Shown piece after piece: positions 57,277 through 64,000 of a stretch of DNA of 64,000 bases. This DNA comes from WQUF01 sp031549885 (lineage in GTDB: Bacteria; Bacillota; Clostridia; Clostridiales; Clostridiaceae). The notes below the pieces were generated by a model. It ran no database searches. It had not been told where the DNA came from and saw nothing but the letters and a program-made list of their open reading frames with translations. The stretch is from contig JAVBPD010000075.1 of the NCBI GenBank assembly GCA_031549885.1, forward strand, positions 3,869 through 67,868, written 5' to 3'. Both the position numbers and the translations under genes were made by a program. How positions within the stretch are numbered: position 1 is the first letter of the stretch; every line of letters starts with the position of its first letter.

Positions 57277-57954
57277 ATGAATGATAAATTTGTTCCAAAA
57301 ATTAAAGGAAATTTAAGAAGCCATATGATAGAGCTACCTGAAATAATCCGTGAAGCTAGCGGTATTGTTATTTTTGGTAAAAAAATAAAGTCTATACTTT
57401 TTTCAACAGATGTAGCCATAATTAGAAATACCAATGCAGATGCTGTTATTGCTGTATATCCTTTTACCCCTCAACCAATTATTACACATTCTATTATGAT
57501 GGCAGCAGATGTTCCTGTTTTTTGTGGAGTTGGTGGCGGCACTACCACAGGACTTAGAGTTGTAAATTTATCACTACATGCAGAGCATCAAGGCGCAATT
57601 GGCATAGTTGTAAATGCACCAACATCTAACGAAATTGTTGCACATATTAAAAGCACAATAGACATCCCAATTGTTGTAACTGTTGTTTCTGAGAAAGAAA
57701 ACCTTAAAGATAGAATAGATGCTGGTACAACAATATTTAATGTTTCAGGATCATATAACACTGCAAAAATAGTTAGAAAAATAAGAAAAGAGTATCCAGA
57801 ATTCCCTATAATTGCAACTGGAGGGCCAAATGACGACACCATAAGAGAGACAATTGAAGCAGGAGCAAATGCAATTACTTATACTCCACCAACATCAGGG
57901 GAAGTGTTCAGCATGCTCATGAACAAATATAGGGATCAAATGGATAATTTATAA
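57277..57954 (+). CDS. TIM-barrel protein of unknown function
   Basis: A 225-residue protein that reads as a beta/alpha barrel: repeated strands such as SGIVIFGKK, AVIAVYPFTPQP, VPVFCGVGGGTTTG, IGIVVNAPTS, IPIVVTVV, TIFNVSGS and FPIIATGGPND, with IETIEAG-like helices between. The GVGGG and ATGGPND ends are phosphate-binding-type loops as in NanE- or ThiG-like barrels. Databases often label relatives only as hydrolase; I cannot assign a substrate. It starts 17 bases after the helicase stop with a strong GAGGAGG site, so it could be read from the same transcript, though its function does not look related. Confidence 0.6.
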   Translation: MNDKFVPKIKGNLRSHMIELPEIIREASGIVIFGKKIKSILFSTDVAIIRNTNADAVIAVYPFTPQPIITHSIMMAADVPVFCGVGGGTTTGLRVVNLSLHAEHQGAIGIVVNAPTSNEIVAHIKSTIDIPIVVTVVSEKENLKDRIDAGTTIFNVSGSYNTAKIVRKIRKEYPEFPIIATGGPNDDTIRETIEAGANAITYTPPTSGEVFSMLMNKYRDQMDNL

Positions 57955-57964
57955 CCAATTTTAC

Positions 57965-57993
57965 TTGACAACAGAATTGTAGTTTGTTACAAT
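57965..57993 (+). promoter_or_regulatory. Promoter of the ABC-F leader
   Basis: A perfect TTGACA (57965-57970) and TACAAT (57988-57993) with 17 bases between. Transcription would start near 58000, producing a leader of about 235 bases before the ABC-F start codon. Confidence 0.85.
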
Positions 57994-58023
57994 TCATTTA
58001 ATTCAAAGAAATGGAGTGAAAAA

Positions 58024-58044
58024 ATGCGCAATTATTCTTGTTAA
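58024..58044 (+). CDS. Leader peptide MRNYSC of the ABC-F attenuator
   Basis: A six-codon ORF (ATG CGC AAT TAT TCT TGT TAA) preceded by GGAG with seven bases of spacing and about 24 bases from the predicted transcription start. It lies across the first arm of the attenuator, so a ribosome stalled on it by an antibiotic would keep that arm unpaired. The gene is too short to be recognised by homology; its role is inferred from position, ribosome site and the pairing downstream. Confidence 0.7.
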   Translation: MRNYSC

Positions 58045-58212
58045 TCACATTAGTGAATAAAGCATTAAATAACATACTTATATGTTTATTTGCTATGCTT
58101 TGCAAGAATAGTTACACTTTTTAGCTTTACTTTGGTATAAATAGATTGTAAAAAATCCTATGCTAATATACCTCTTTTTCTAAGCCCTGCAAGAAGTAAC
58201 TATTCTTGCAGG
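58030..58212 (+). promoter_or_regulatory. Ribosome-mediated attenuator upstream of the ABC-F gene
   Basis: Four arms can be drawn. Arm 1 (58030-58040, inside the leader ORF) pairs 11 bases with arm 2 (58103-58113, one G-T pair). Arm 2 (58101-58115) also pairs 15 of 15 bases with 58196-58210. That second target overlaps arm 4 of a 10-bp hairpin, CCTGCAAGAA (58186-58195) with TTCTTGCAGG (58203-58212), which is followed by CTTTTCATTT and the ribosome site. Without stalling, arms 1:2 pair and the 3:4 hairpin forms and blocks expression; stalling on the leader frees arm 2 to pair with the 58196-58210 arm and dissolves that hairpin. Confidence 0.78.
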
Positions 58213-58235
58213 ACTTTTCATTTGGAGGTGTTAAT

Positions 58236-59705
58236 ATGTCCTTAATAAGCATTGATAATCTTACTTTTTACTATGATGGTAACCCAGATTTAATATTTGA
58301 AAATGTCTCACTTAAACTTGATACAAAATGGAAATTAGGACTTATTGGAAGAAATGGCCGTGGTAAAACCACATTCTTAAGGTTATTAAAAGGCGATTAT
58401 AAATATAAAGGTAACATATCATCTTATGTTAATTTTGATTATTTTCCTTTTGAAATAAAAGATAAATCCTTAAAGACAATTGAAATAATAAGAACCGTCT
58501 CTCTAAAAACAGAGGATTGGGAAATAAATAAAGAGCTATCAGCATTAAATTTATCTCTAGAAACTCTCTATATGCCATTTTACACATTAAGCAGTGGAGA
58601 ACAAACAAAGGTGCTACTTGCAAGTTTATTTTTAAAACCTAATAATTTTCTTTTAATGGATGAACCCACTAACCATTTAGATATGGAGGCAAGAGAAGCA
58701 ACTAGCAAGTATCTTAATTCAAAATCTGGTTTTATTTTAGTTTCTCACGATAGACATTTTCTAAATCAATGTATTGACCATGTTCTTTCCATAAACAATG
58801 CAAACATTGATCTTCAAAGTGGCAACTTTTCTTCTTGGTGGTATAATAAAAAACTTCAAGATCAATATGAAATGGATGAAAATGAAAAGCTTGAAGATAG
58901 CATAAGAAAGATGACAGAAAGCGCAAGGAGAACTTCAAACTGGTCAGAAAAACTAGAGAAAACAAAACTTGGAAATGGTCATGTAGACAGAGGATATATC
59001 GGTCATAAAGCTGCTAAAATGATGAAAAAATCTAAGGCCACTGAAGCAAAACGTGAAAAAGCTATAGAAGAAAAACAAAAGCTTCTTAAAAATATTGAAA
59101 AATCTGAAACTCTTTCCATTAAACCATTAAAACACCATAAGGATATGCTAATTTTTGCATCTTCCTTATCAATTTCCTATGGCAATAGAATTATATTTAA
59201 AGACTTAAATTTTTCTATTATGCAAGGTGGCCGAGTAGCTATACTTGGAAAAAATGGCTCAGGAAAGTCTAGTATTTTAAAATTGATTATGGGTGAAAAG
59301 CTCCAATATACTGGCAGTATAAATAAAGCATCAGGACTAATAATATCCTATGTTCCTCAAGATACTTCCCATTTAAAGGGATACTTAAAGGAACTTGTTT
59401 ATGAGCATGGAATAGATGAAACTTTATTTAAGACCATACTAAGAAAACTTGGCTTTTCAAGAGAACAATTTGAAAAGGAAATTTCATCTTATAGCGAAGG
59501 TCAAAAAAAGAAAGTGCTCATTGCATGTAGTTTATGTGAAAAAGCTCATCTATATATTTGGGATGAACCTTTGAACTTTATAGATGTAATTTCTAGGGTG
59601 CAAATAGAAGAGCTCCTTATAAAATATAAACCTACTATGATATTTGTAGAACATGATGTTTCTTTTATTGAAAATGTAGCAACAGATACAATTAAATTAA
59701 TATAA
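58236..59705 (+). CDS. Lsa-type ABC-F ribosomal protection protein
   Basis: A 489-residue ABC-F ATPase with two nucleotide-binding domains and no membrane helices. NBD1 has Walker A GRNGRGKT (38-45), signature LSSGEQTKVLL and LLMDEPTNHLD; an interdomain linker of about 80 residues follows (SARRTSNWSEKLEKTKLGNG with the basic RAARVMKRSK-like KAAKMMKKSK); NBD2 has GKNGSGKSS, YSEGQKKKV and IWDEPLNFIDV. The opening TKWKLGLIGRNGRGKTT and the IWDEPLN form are typical of the Lsa group, which removes lincosamides, streptogramin A and pleuromutilins from the ribosome. The start is ATG 58236 after GGAGGTG. It is controlled by the attenuator upstream. Drug range is inferred from family. Confidence 0.92.
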   Translation: MSLISIDNLTFYYDGNPDLIFENVSLKLDTKWKLGLIGRNGRGKTTFLRLLKGDYKYKGNISSYVNFDYFPFEIKDKSLKTIEIIRTVSLKTEDWEINKELSALNLSLETLYMPFYTLSSGEQTKVLLASLFLKPNNFLLMDEPTNHLDMEAREATSKYLNSKSGFILVSHDRHFLNQCIDHVLSINNANIDLQSGNFSSWWYNKKLQDQYEMDENEKLEDSIRKMTESARRTSNWSEKLEKTKLGNGHVDRGYIGHKAAKMMKKSKATEAKREKAIEEKQKLLKNIEKSETLSIKPLKHHKDMLIFASSLSISYGNRIIFKDLNFSIMQGGRVAILGKNGSGKSSILKLIMGEKLQYTGSINKASGLIISYVPQDTSHLKGYLKELVYEHGIDETLFKTILRKLGFSREQFEKEISSYSEGQKKKVLIACSLCEKAHLYIWDEPLNFIDVISRVQIEELLIKYKPTMIFVEHDVSFIENVATDTIKLI

Positions 59706-59712
59706 AATTCTA

Positions 59713-59741
59713 GGTGGAGATGTGACTCCACCCATTTTTTT
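59713..59741 (+). terminator. Intrinsic terminator of the ABC-F gene
   Basis: A 7-bp perfect stem (GGTGGAG with CTCCACC) and 6-base loop followed by CATTTTTTTAT, eight bases after the stop codon. Confidence 0.88.
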
Positions 59742-59833
59742 ATATAAAAAGTTATAAATTTATTGCTAAAAATTAAATTATATTTTATTATTGATATTAT
59801 TGATAGTTTTTAGACTTTAAAATTTTTCAGAGA

Positions 59834-61261
59834 GTGGTGATTTCAATAGTCTTTTCAAGTTTAGTGTTCATCTTTGAATTTTTGCCCATTACTTTTCTAT
59901 TATATTCATTTACTGACAATATTAAAGCCAAGAATATGGTATTATTAGTAGCTTCCTTGTTCTTTTATTCATGGGGTGAACCTGTTTGGGTTATAGTGCT
60001 TATATTATCTACATTTATAAATTATATTTGTTCTCATTTAATAGAAAAATATAGATATAAATGGCAATGCAAAGCATCACTTATTATTGCTATCGCAGTA
60101 AGTTTAGGATTCTTAGTTGTTTTTAAATATAGCAATTTTATAATTGATAATATTAATATAATAAGCCCTATTAAATTTTATATTCCAAAAATTAAATTGC
60201 CTATTGGAATATCATTTTACACTTTCCAAATTTTATCCTATACAATAGATGTATATCGCAAGGAAACTGAAGCTCAAAAATCATTTGCATATTTATTGAT
60301 GTATGTTTGCTTATTCCCTCAACTAATTGCAGGACCTATTGTAAGGTATGTGGATGTAGAAAATGAAATAAAGAAAAGACAAGTTACATTAGATAGCTTT
60401 ACACAAGGTATAACCAGGTTTTTAGTTGGTCTTGCTAAAAAAGTATTAATAGCTAATTATGCAGGTAAATTAGTTGCTGATTTGCTTAATATGAATGGAC
60501 AAGGCTTATCAGTAACTGGAATGTGGCTTGGAATGGTGCTTTATTCGCTTCAAATTTATTTTGATTTCTCTGGATATTCAGACATGGCAATTGGCCTTGG
60601 GCATATGCTTGGATTTAATTTCCTCGAAAATTTCAACTATCCTTATGTTGCAAATTCAATTACTGATTTTTGGAGGCGTTGGCACATGTCTCTTAGCACT
60701 TTCTTTAGAGATTATGTTTATATTCCACTCGGTGGCAACAGGCGCAAGCAAATTCGAAATTTATTTGTAGTTTGGCTTTTAACTGGTTTATGGCATGGTG
60801 CTAGCTGGAATTTTATATTGTGGGGACTTTACTTCTTTGTATTCCTTGTTATAGAGAAATTCTTCTTATTAAAATTTTTTAAAAAAATACCTAGAGTTTT
60901 CAGCCATTTATATTTTTTAATAGTAATTTTGTTTGGGTGGGTTTTATTTTACTTTGACAATATGACTAATTTAAAAGATGCACTGAAAATAATGGTAGGT
61001 TTTTCAGGAGTACCTTTCTTCTCAACTAAGGTGCAGATTATATTTTTAAACAATTACATATTTATCATAATAGCAATTTTAGCATGTTTACCTATTGTTA
61101 GATATATGAAAATTTTAATGGAAGCTTTGTCAGAAAAAAACAAATATAGCGCCTATACAATTCAAGTATCAAAAATAGCGTATAATGTAATTATAATGTT
61201 TATGTGTATAGCTTCACTTATAGGTTCAACTTATAATCCGTTTTTATATTTTAGATTTTGA
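59834..61261 (+). CDS. MBOAT family O-acyltransferase (AlgI/DltB-like)
   Basis: Polytopic membrane O-acyltransferase of about 475 residues that moves acyl groups across the membrane to a surface glycan. It has ten or more hydrophobic helices and the family motifs LPIGISFYTFQILSYTIDVYR, FPQLIAGPIVRY, FDFSGYSDMAIGLGHMLGF, FWRRWHMSLSTFFRDYVYIP and LLTGLWHGASWNF with the conserved catalytic histidine. The following DHHW protein is the usual partner in AlgI/AlgX-type acetylation. The annotated start GTG 59834 lacks a separate ribosome site; homologues usually begin M-V-F-S-S, which here aligns with an ATA codon at 59846 preceded by GTGGTG, so the true start is uncertain. Confidence 0.92.
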   Translation: MVISIVFSSLVFIFEFLPITFLLYSFTDNIKAKNMVLLVASLFFYSWGEPVWVIVLILSTFINYICSHLIEKYRYKWQCKASLIIAIAVSLGFLVVFKYSNFIIDNINIISPIKFYIPKIKLPIGISFYTFQILSYTIDVYRKETEAQKSFAYLLMYVCLFPQLIAGPIVRYVDVENEIKKRQVTLDSFTQGITRFLVGLAKKVLIANYAGKLVADLLNMNGQGLSVTGMWLGMVLYSLQIYFDFSGYSDMAIGLGHMLGFNFLENFNYPYVANSITDFWRRWHMSLSTFFRDYVYIPLGGNRRKQIRNLFVVWLLTGLWHGASWNFILWGLYFFVFLVIEKFFLLKFFKKIPRVFSHLYFLIVILFGWVLFYFDNMTNLKDALKIMVGFSGVPFFSTKVQIIFLNNYIFIIIAILACLPIVRYMKILMEALSEKNKYSAYTIQVSKIAYNVIIMFMCIASLIGSTYNPFLYFRF

Positions 61262-61269
61262 GGTGAAAT

Positions 61270-62652
61270 ATGAGGAAAAAAGAAATTAGAAAAATCAATA
61301 GAGTTGGCAACATTATAATTGTCCTCTGTTTCTTTGTCCCTATATATTTATTTTTTATAATAAGCATATTTGATAGGGATAAAACAGTATCTGAAAGGGA
61401 AAACAGAACTTTAAGTGCATTCCCAAAGTTCTCATTATCATATTTATTTAAGGGCAATTATACTCTTGATTATGAGAATTACTATTCAGATCAATTTCCA
61501 TTAAGAGATGGTTTTTTATCAGCTAATTCTAAAATAGTGGCAATATATACCAATACATATGCAGATAAAATGAGTTTAGTAGCTACCACAAAAAAAGATG
61601 ACTTTGCAGGAGAATCTTTAAGGGCTGTAAGTGGAAATGTTAATATAAATGAATTACTATCCTCAAATACAACAAATGCAACAAATACAACTAAACCAAA
61701 AGATGTACAAACTTCAGCAAATACAACTGCAAAAGAAGCCCCTCTTCCTGAAGAAAAAACGCCTACAAATGTTCAGCAACAAGGCGCTATACTTATTGCT
61801 GACAATAGAGCTATGGAATTATATACTAATTTTAATTCAATTTTAACATCCTATGCTGATTCCATAAGCACTCTTCAAAGTGAATTGCCAAATGCACAGG
61901 TTTTTAACATTTTAGCCCCAACATCTGTAGAATTTTATTCCCCTGAAGAATACCATACTGGTTCATCCTCACAAAAAGATGGTATAAACACAGCCTATAG
62001 TGCATTAACCAATGGGGCAAAAGGTATAGATGTGTATTCAGAATTAAGAAAGCATATTGATGAATATATTTACTTTAGAACTGACCATCACTGGACTGCT
62101 AAAGGCGCTTATTGTGCATATGTTGCCCTTTCCAAAGCAGCTGGCTTTGATCCTGTGGATATTGATTCGCTCCAAATTGGAAAATTAGATGACTTTGTTG
62201 GTACAATGTATATGTACACTCAAAGCGAAAAGCTTAAAGAAGACCCTGATTACGTAGAGTATTTTCTTCCAAAGGTTCAAACTACTGCTATGGTATACAA
62301 TGATTCTTCAATGACTAATGGATTTGAAATATCTGTTATAACACCTAATATTGAAACAAGCAATAAATATTTAACTTTTATTGAAGGCGACAATCCTCTT
62401 ACGTATATAAAGACTAATGTCAATAATGGTAAGAAAGTTTTAGTTGTAAAAGAATCCTATGGCAATTCTATGGTTCCTTTTTTGTGCAATAATTATGAGG
62501 AAGTATATGTAGTTGATCCAAGGAGAATTGATATGAATTTACCTGAATTTATTAACGAAAAAGGAATTCAGCAGGTAGTTTGTGTTAATTATATATTTGC
62601 TCCAAGCAATGAAACTTTTATGAATGCATTTAATAAAATCATAAATAAATAA
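61270..62652 (+). CDS. DHHW family protein (AlgX/AlgJ-like acetylation partner)
   Basis: A 460-residue membrane-anchored extracellular protein. Residues about 14-36 form one membrane helix. The outside part has FSLSYLFKGNYTLDYENYYSDQ-type DHHW N-terminus, YYSDQFPLRDGF, the catalytic pair in YFRTDHHWTAKGAYCAY, and VLVVKESYGNSMVPFL with a SGNH-like serine. An Asn/Thr/Pro-rich insert of about 40 residues (roughly 130-170) interrupts the domain. AlgX/AlgJ-type proteins take acetyl groups from the MBOAT protein and transfer them to polysaccharide. It starts eight bases after the acyltransferase stop behind GAGGTGA, forming a two-gene operon, and has a terminator directly after. Confidence 0.88.
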   Translation: MRKKEIRKINRVGNIIIVLCFFVPIYLFFIISIFDRDKTVSERENRTLSAFPKFSLSYLFKGNYTLDYENYYSDQFPLRDGFLSANSKIVAIYTNTYADKMSLVATTKKDDFAGESLRAVSGNVNINELLSSNTTNATNTTKPKDVQTSANTTAKEAPLPEEKTPTNVQQQGAILIADNRAMELYTNFNSILTSYADSISTLQSELPNAQVFNILAPTSVEFYSPEEYHTGSSSQKDGINTAYSALTNGAKGIDVYSELRKHIDEYIYFRTDHHWTAKGAYCAYVALSKAAGFDPVDIDSLQIGKLDDFVGTMYMYTQSEKLKEDPDYVEYFLPKVQTTAMVYNDSSMTNGFEISVITPNIETSNKYLTFIEGDNPLTYIKTNVNNGKKVLVVKESYGNSMVPFLCNNYEEVYVVDPRRIDMNLPEFINEKGIQQVVCVNYIFAPSNETFMNAFNKIINK

Positions 62653-62654
62653 TT

Positions 62655-62690
62655 AGGAGGCTTTACATCGCCTCCTTTTGCATTTTTTTT
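62655..62690 (+). terminator. Intrinsic terminator of the acyltransferase operon
   Basis: A 7-bp perfect stem (AGGAGGC with GCCTCCT) and 8-base loop, followed by TTTGCATTTTTTTTG, which runs to the end of the convergent small gene. Confidence 0.85.
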
Positions 62691-62691
62691 G

Positions 62692-63033
62692 TTAAAATCT
62701 ATAATTAGAACATCTTGAAGCATTGTATCTTGCTTTATCTATTTCACTATTATCTTTTGAATTCTTTACATATGGATATGGAACTTTTTTAAAATTAATA
62801 TTTCTAAAACAGATGCTATCAGGAAGACCATCATGGTTTTTGCAATTAAAGCATGAAGGCTTAGGAGGATAAGATTCAAGTTTTAATGATTTTTTTTCTT
62901 TCTTTGATGATTTTTTTTCCTTAGAATCACCTGAAAAAGACAAAGCAATTGCTAATGTTAATAGCATAAGTAAATCCCATTTGTTTAAATTTATATCAGC
63001 AAGAAAATCAGCTACAAATGCAATAAAATACAT
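62692..63033 (-). CDS. Hypothetical small membrane-anchored Cys-containing protein
   Basis: I do not recognise this 113-residue protein. It begins with a hydrophobic segment (about residues 1-33, WDLLMLLTLAIALSF), then a Lys/Ser/Glu-rich stretch (EKKSSKKEKKSLKLE), and a C-terminal part with four cysteines (CFNCKNHDG, SICFRN, RCSNYRF) that could bind a metal or form disulfides. The start has AAGGGGGAA in front. It is convergent with the acetylation operon and divergent from the ParB-like gene, with 254 AT-rich bases between in which I see no further gene. Confidence 0.6.
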   Translation of the reverse strand: MYFIAFVADFLADINLNKWDLLMLLTLAIALSFSGDSKEKKSSKKEKKSLKLESYPPKPSCFNCKNHDGLPDSICFRNINFKKVPYPYVKNSKDNSEIDKARYNASRCSNYRF

Positions 63034-63287
63034 AGTATTTTCCCCCTTACTATTAAATTTTTACTTGAAATAAAATAGGAAATTACTAAAGAAGAGCACA
63101 AAATTTAAAACAGAAATTAGAATATAGAAAATATGTAAATTATCAAAACTTTATAAAATATATATTACATTATTTAGTAAAAAATGTAAATATTTACAAA
63201 ATATGTTTAGTAGTTTTTTATAAATGGTTCTTTTTTTATACTTTTTATCATAAGCATTAAGTACATATAATTTTGCGGAGTGTAAAA

Positions 63288-64000
63288 ATGAATAATGAAT
63301 ATGAAATTAATATAGAAGATTTAAACCTTGATATTGATTTAGAAAATTTAAAAAGCCGTGATGAAATTAGAAAAGAATTAATTTTAAGTGATACAATTAA
63401 ATATCCAAACACCATAGAATTTATAAATTTAAACAATCTTGTGGAAATTGACCCTTCTATTAATTTTTTTGACTATCCAGATAATGAGGAATTTTTAGAC
63501 CTCATTTCATCTATTGAGCATTTTTCAATAATAAATCCCCTACTTGTCATAAAAAATGAAAGTGATAACGAATATACAGTAGTAAGTGGTCGCAGCAGGC
63601 TCCTAGCACTGCGTAGCCTTTATAAAAACAGCAAAGATGATAGATTTTTATCTGTTCCTTGTATAATATTAGATAGCAAAGCAAGTCCTAGCCTAATTCA
63701 AGGTATAATCATCTCTACAAATTTAAAATACAGAAAAATTTCAAGAGAAAATCTAATAAAATCCATATTCTTACTCGATGAAATTCTCACTAAAAATAAA
63801 AAATATAGAAATGAATTCAATGTAACTGAAACCATAGCGAGAAAAACAGGTGTAAGTCGCACTACTGTGAATAACTTTCTTCTTTTAAAAGGATTATCCA
63901 AAAAGGCTTTAGATTTAGTGAATAAAAAGCATATGAACTTATATATAGCAAAGCTTTTAGCAAGAGCAACCCATGAAAGACAGGATACCATAATAGAAAT
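63288..64000 (+). CDS. ParB-like nuclease/partition-family protein, 3' end missing
   Basis: The gene begins at ATG 63288 after GCGGAGTG and runs off the window after 237 complete codons. Residues about 45-120 form a ParB N-terminal-like domain: IEFINLNNLVEIDPSINFFD, LDLISSIEHFSIINPLLVIK, and VVSGRSRLLALRSL, which replaces the usual GERRxRA box. Residues about 165-215 contain a helix-turn-helix (ETIARKTGVSRTTVNNFLLL). It is not the canonical chromosomal ParB/Noc, which has a stricter box and neighbours parA; no parA is visible here. A plasmid-type or regulatory ParB relative is plausible. The short N-terminal 40 residues are acidic. Confidence 0.7.
   Translation, partial: MNNEYEINIEDLNLDIDLENLKSRDEIRKELILSDTIKYPNTIEFINLNNLVEIDPSINFFDYPDNEEFLDLISSIEHFSIINPLLVIKNESDNEYTVVSGRSRLLALRSLYKNSKDDRFLSVPCIILDSKASPSLIQGIIISTNLKYRKISRENLIKSIFLLDEILTKNKKYRNEFNVTETIARKTGVSRTTVNNFLLLKGLSKKALDLVNKKHMNLYIAKLLARATHERQDTIIE

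Noticed and set aside
58206..58235. Upstream TTG start for the ABC-F protein
   Set aside because: It lies inside the attenuator hairpin, has no ribosome site, and GGAGGTG directly precedes ATG 58236.
63034..63287. Replication-origin-like AT-rich region before the ParB-like gene
   Set aside because: It is AT-rich like all spacers here; I found no cluster of DnaA-box sequences and no dnaA or parA neighbour.

Overview
The window is AT-rich throughout (judged by eye, GC not computed) and has the gene content and order of a Gram-positive, spore-forming, low-GC Firmicute. The long minus-strand run codY-rpsB-tsf-pyrH-frr-uppS-cdsA-dxr-rseP-polC-rimP-nusA-rnpM-ylxQ-infB-rbfA-nrnA-truB-ribF-rpsO-pnp-...-ftsK-rimO-pgsA-recA-rny, with polC, codY, a YlmC/YmxH sporulation-family gene and rny, points to a Clostridium-like member of the Clostridia. 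I cannot name a species. No tRNA, rRNA, CRISPR array, insertion sequence or phage gene was seen.

Positions 1-36,700 are conserved core genome, almost all on the minus strand: lysine/diaminopimelate synthesis (patA fragment, dapH, dapG), RNA decay (rny, pnp, nrnA), recombination and replication (recA, polC, topA, dprA), translation (rpsB, tsf, frr, infB, rbfA, rimP, rimO, rpsO, truB), transcription (nusA, codY), envelope and isoprenoid lipids (pgsA, cdsA, uppS, dxr, rseP) and chromosome transport (ftsK/spoIIIE). Intrinsic terminators after polC, rpsO, tsf, frr, pnp and the ClpP-like gene divide the run into transcription units. Clear sigma-A type promoters precede rny, recA (with a LexA-type operator), rpsO and rpsB. 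comM and yraN follow on the opposite strand.

From about 38,900 the content becomes accessory: manA, an orphan small protein, a condensation/acyltransferase-fold enzyme, a secreted protein with twelve about 83-residue Ig-like repeats, and a PadR-controlled FtsW/RodA-type membrane protein fused to an N-terminal HAAS-like domain. A radical SAM protein, divergent from padR, comes next.

The most unusual locus is 49,024-57,259. It is a tightly packed four-gene operon: a TerB-N/TerB-C protein carrying what looks like a dead SNF2 ATPase, a second TerB-N/TerB-C protein, a BrxD/DUF2791-type P-loop ATPase and a large Lhr/BrxHI-like helicase. It resembles the ATPase-helicase part of BREX type 2 systems without any BREX core gene. 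I infer a DNA-processing or anti-phage machine of the Ter-associated kind.

Downstream are a TIM-barrel protein and an Lsa-type ABC-F antibiotic-resistance gene with a complete ribosome-controlled attenuator (strong promoter, six-codon leader ORF, mutually exclusive hairpins). Then come an AlgI-like O-acyltransferase with its DHHW partner for surface glycan acetylation, a small membrane-anchored Cys-containing protein, and a ParB-like DNA-binding protein that runs off the end.
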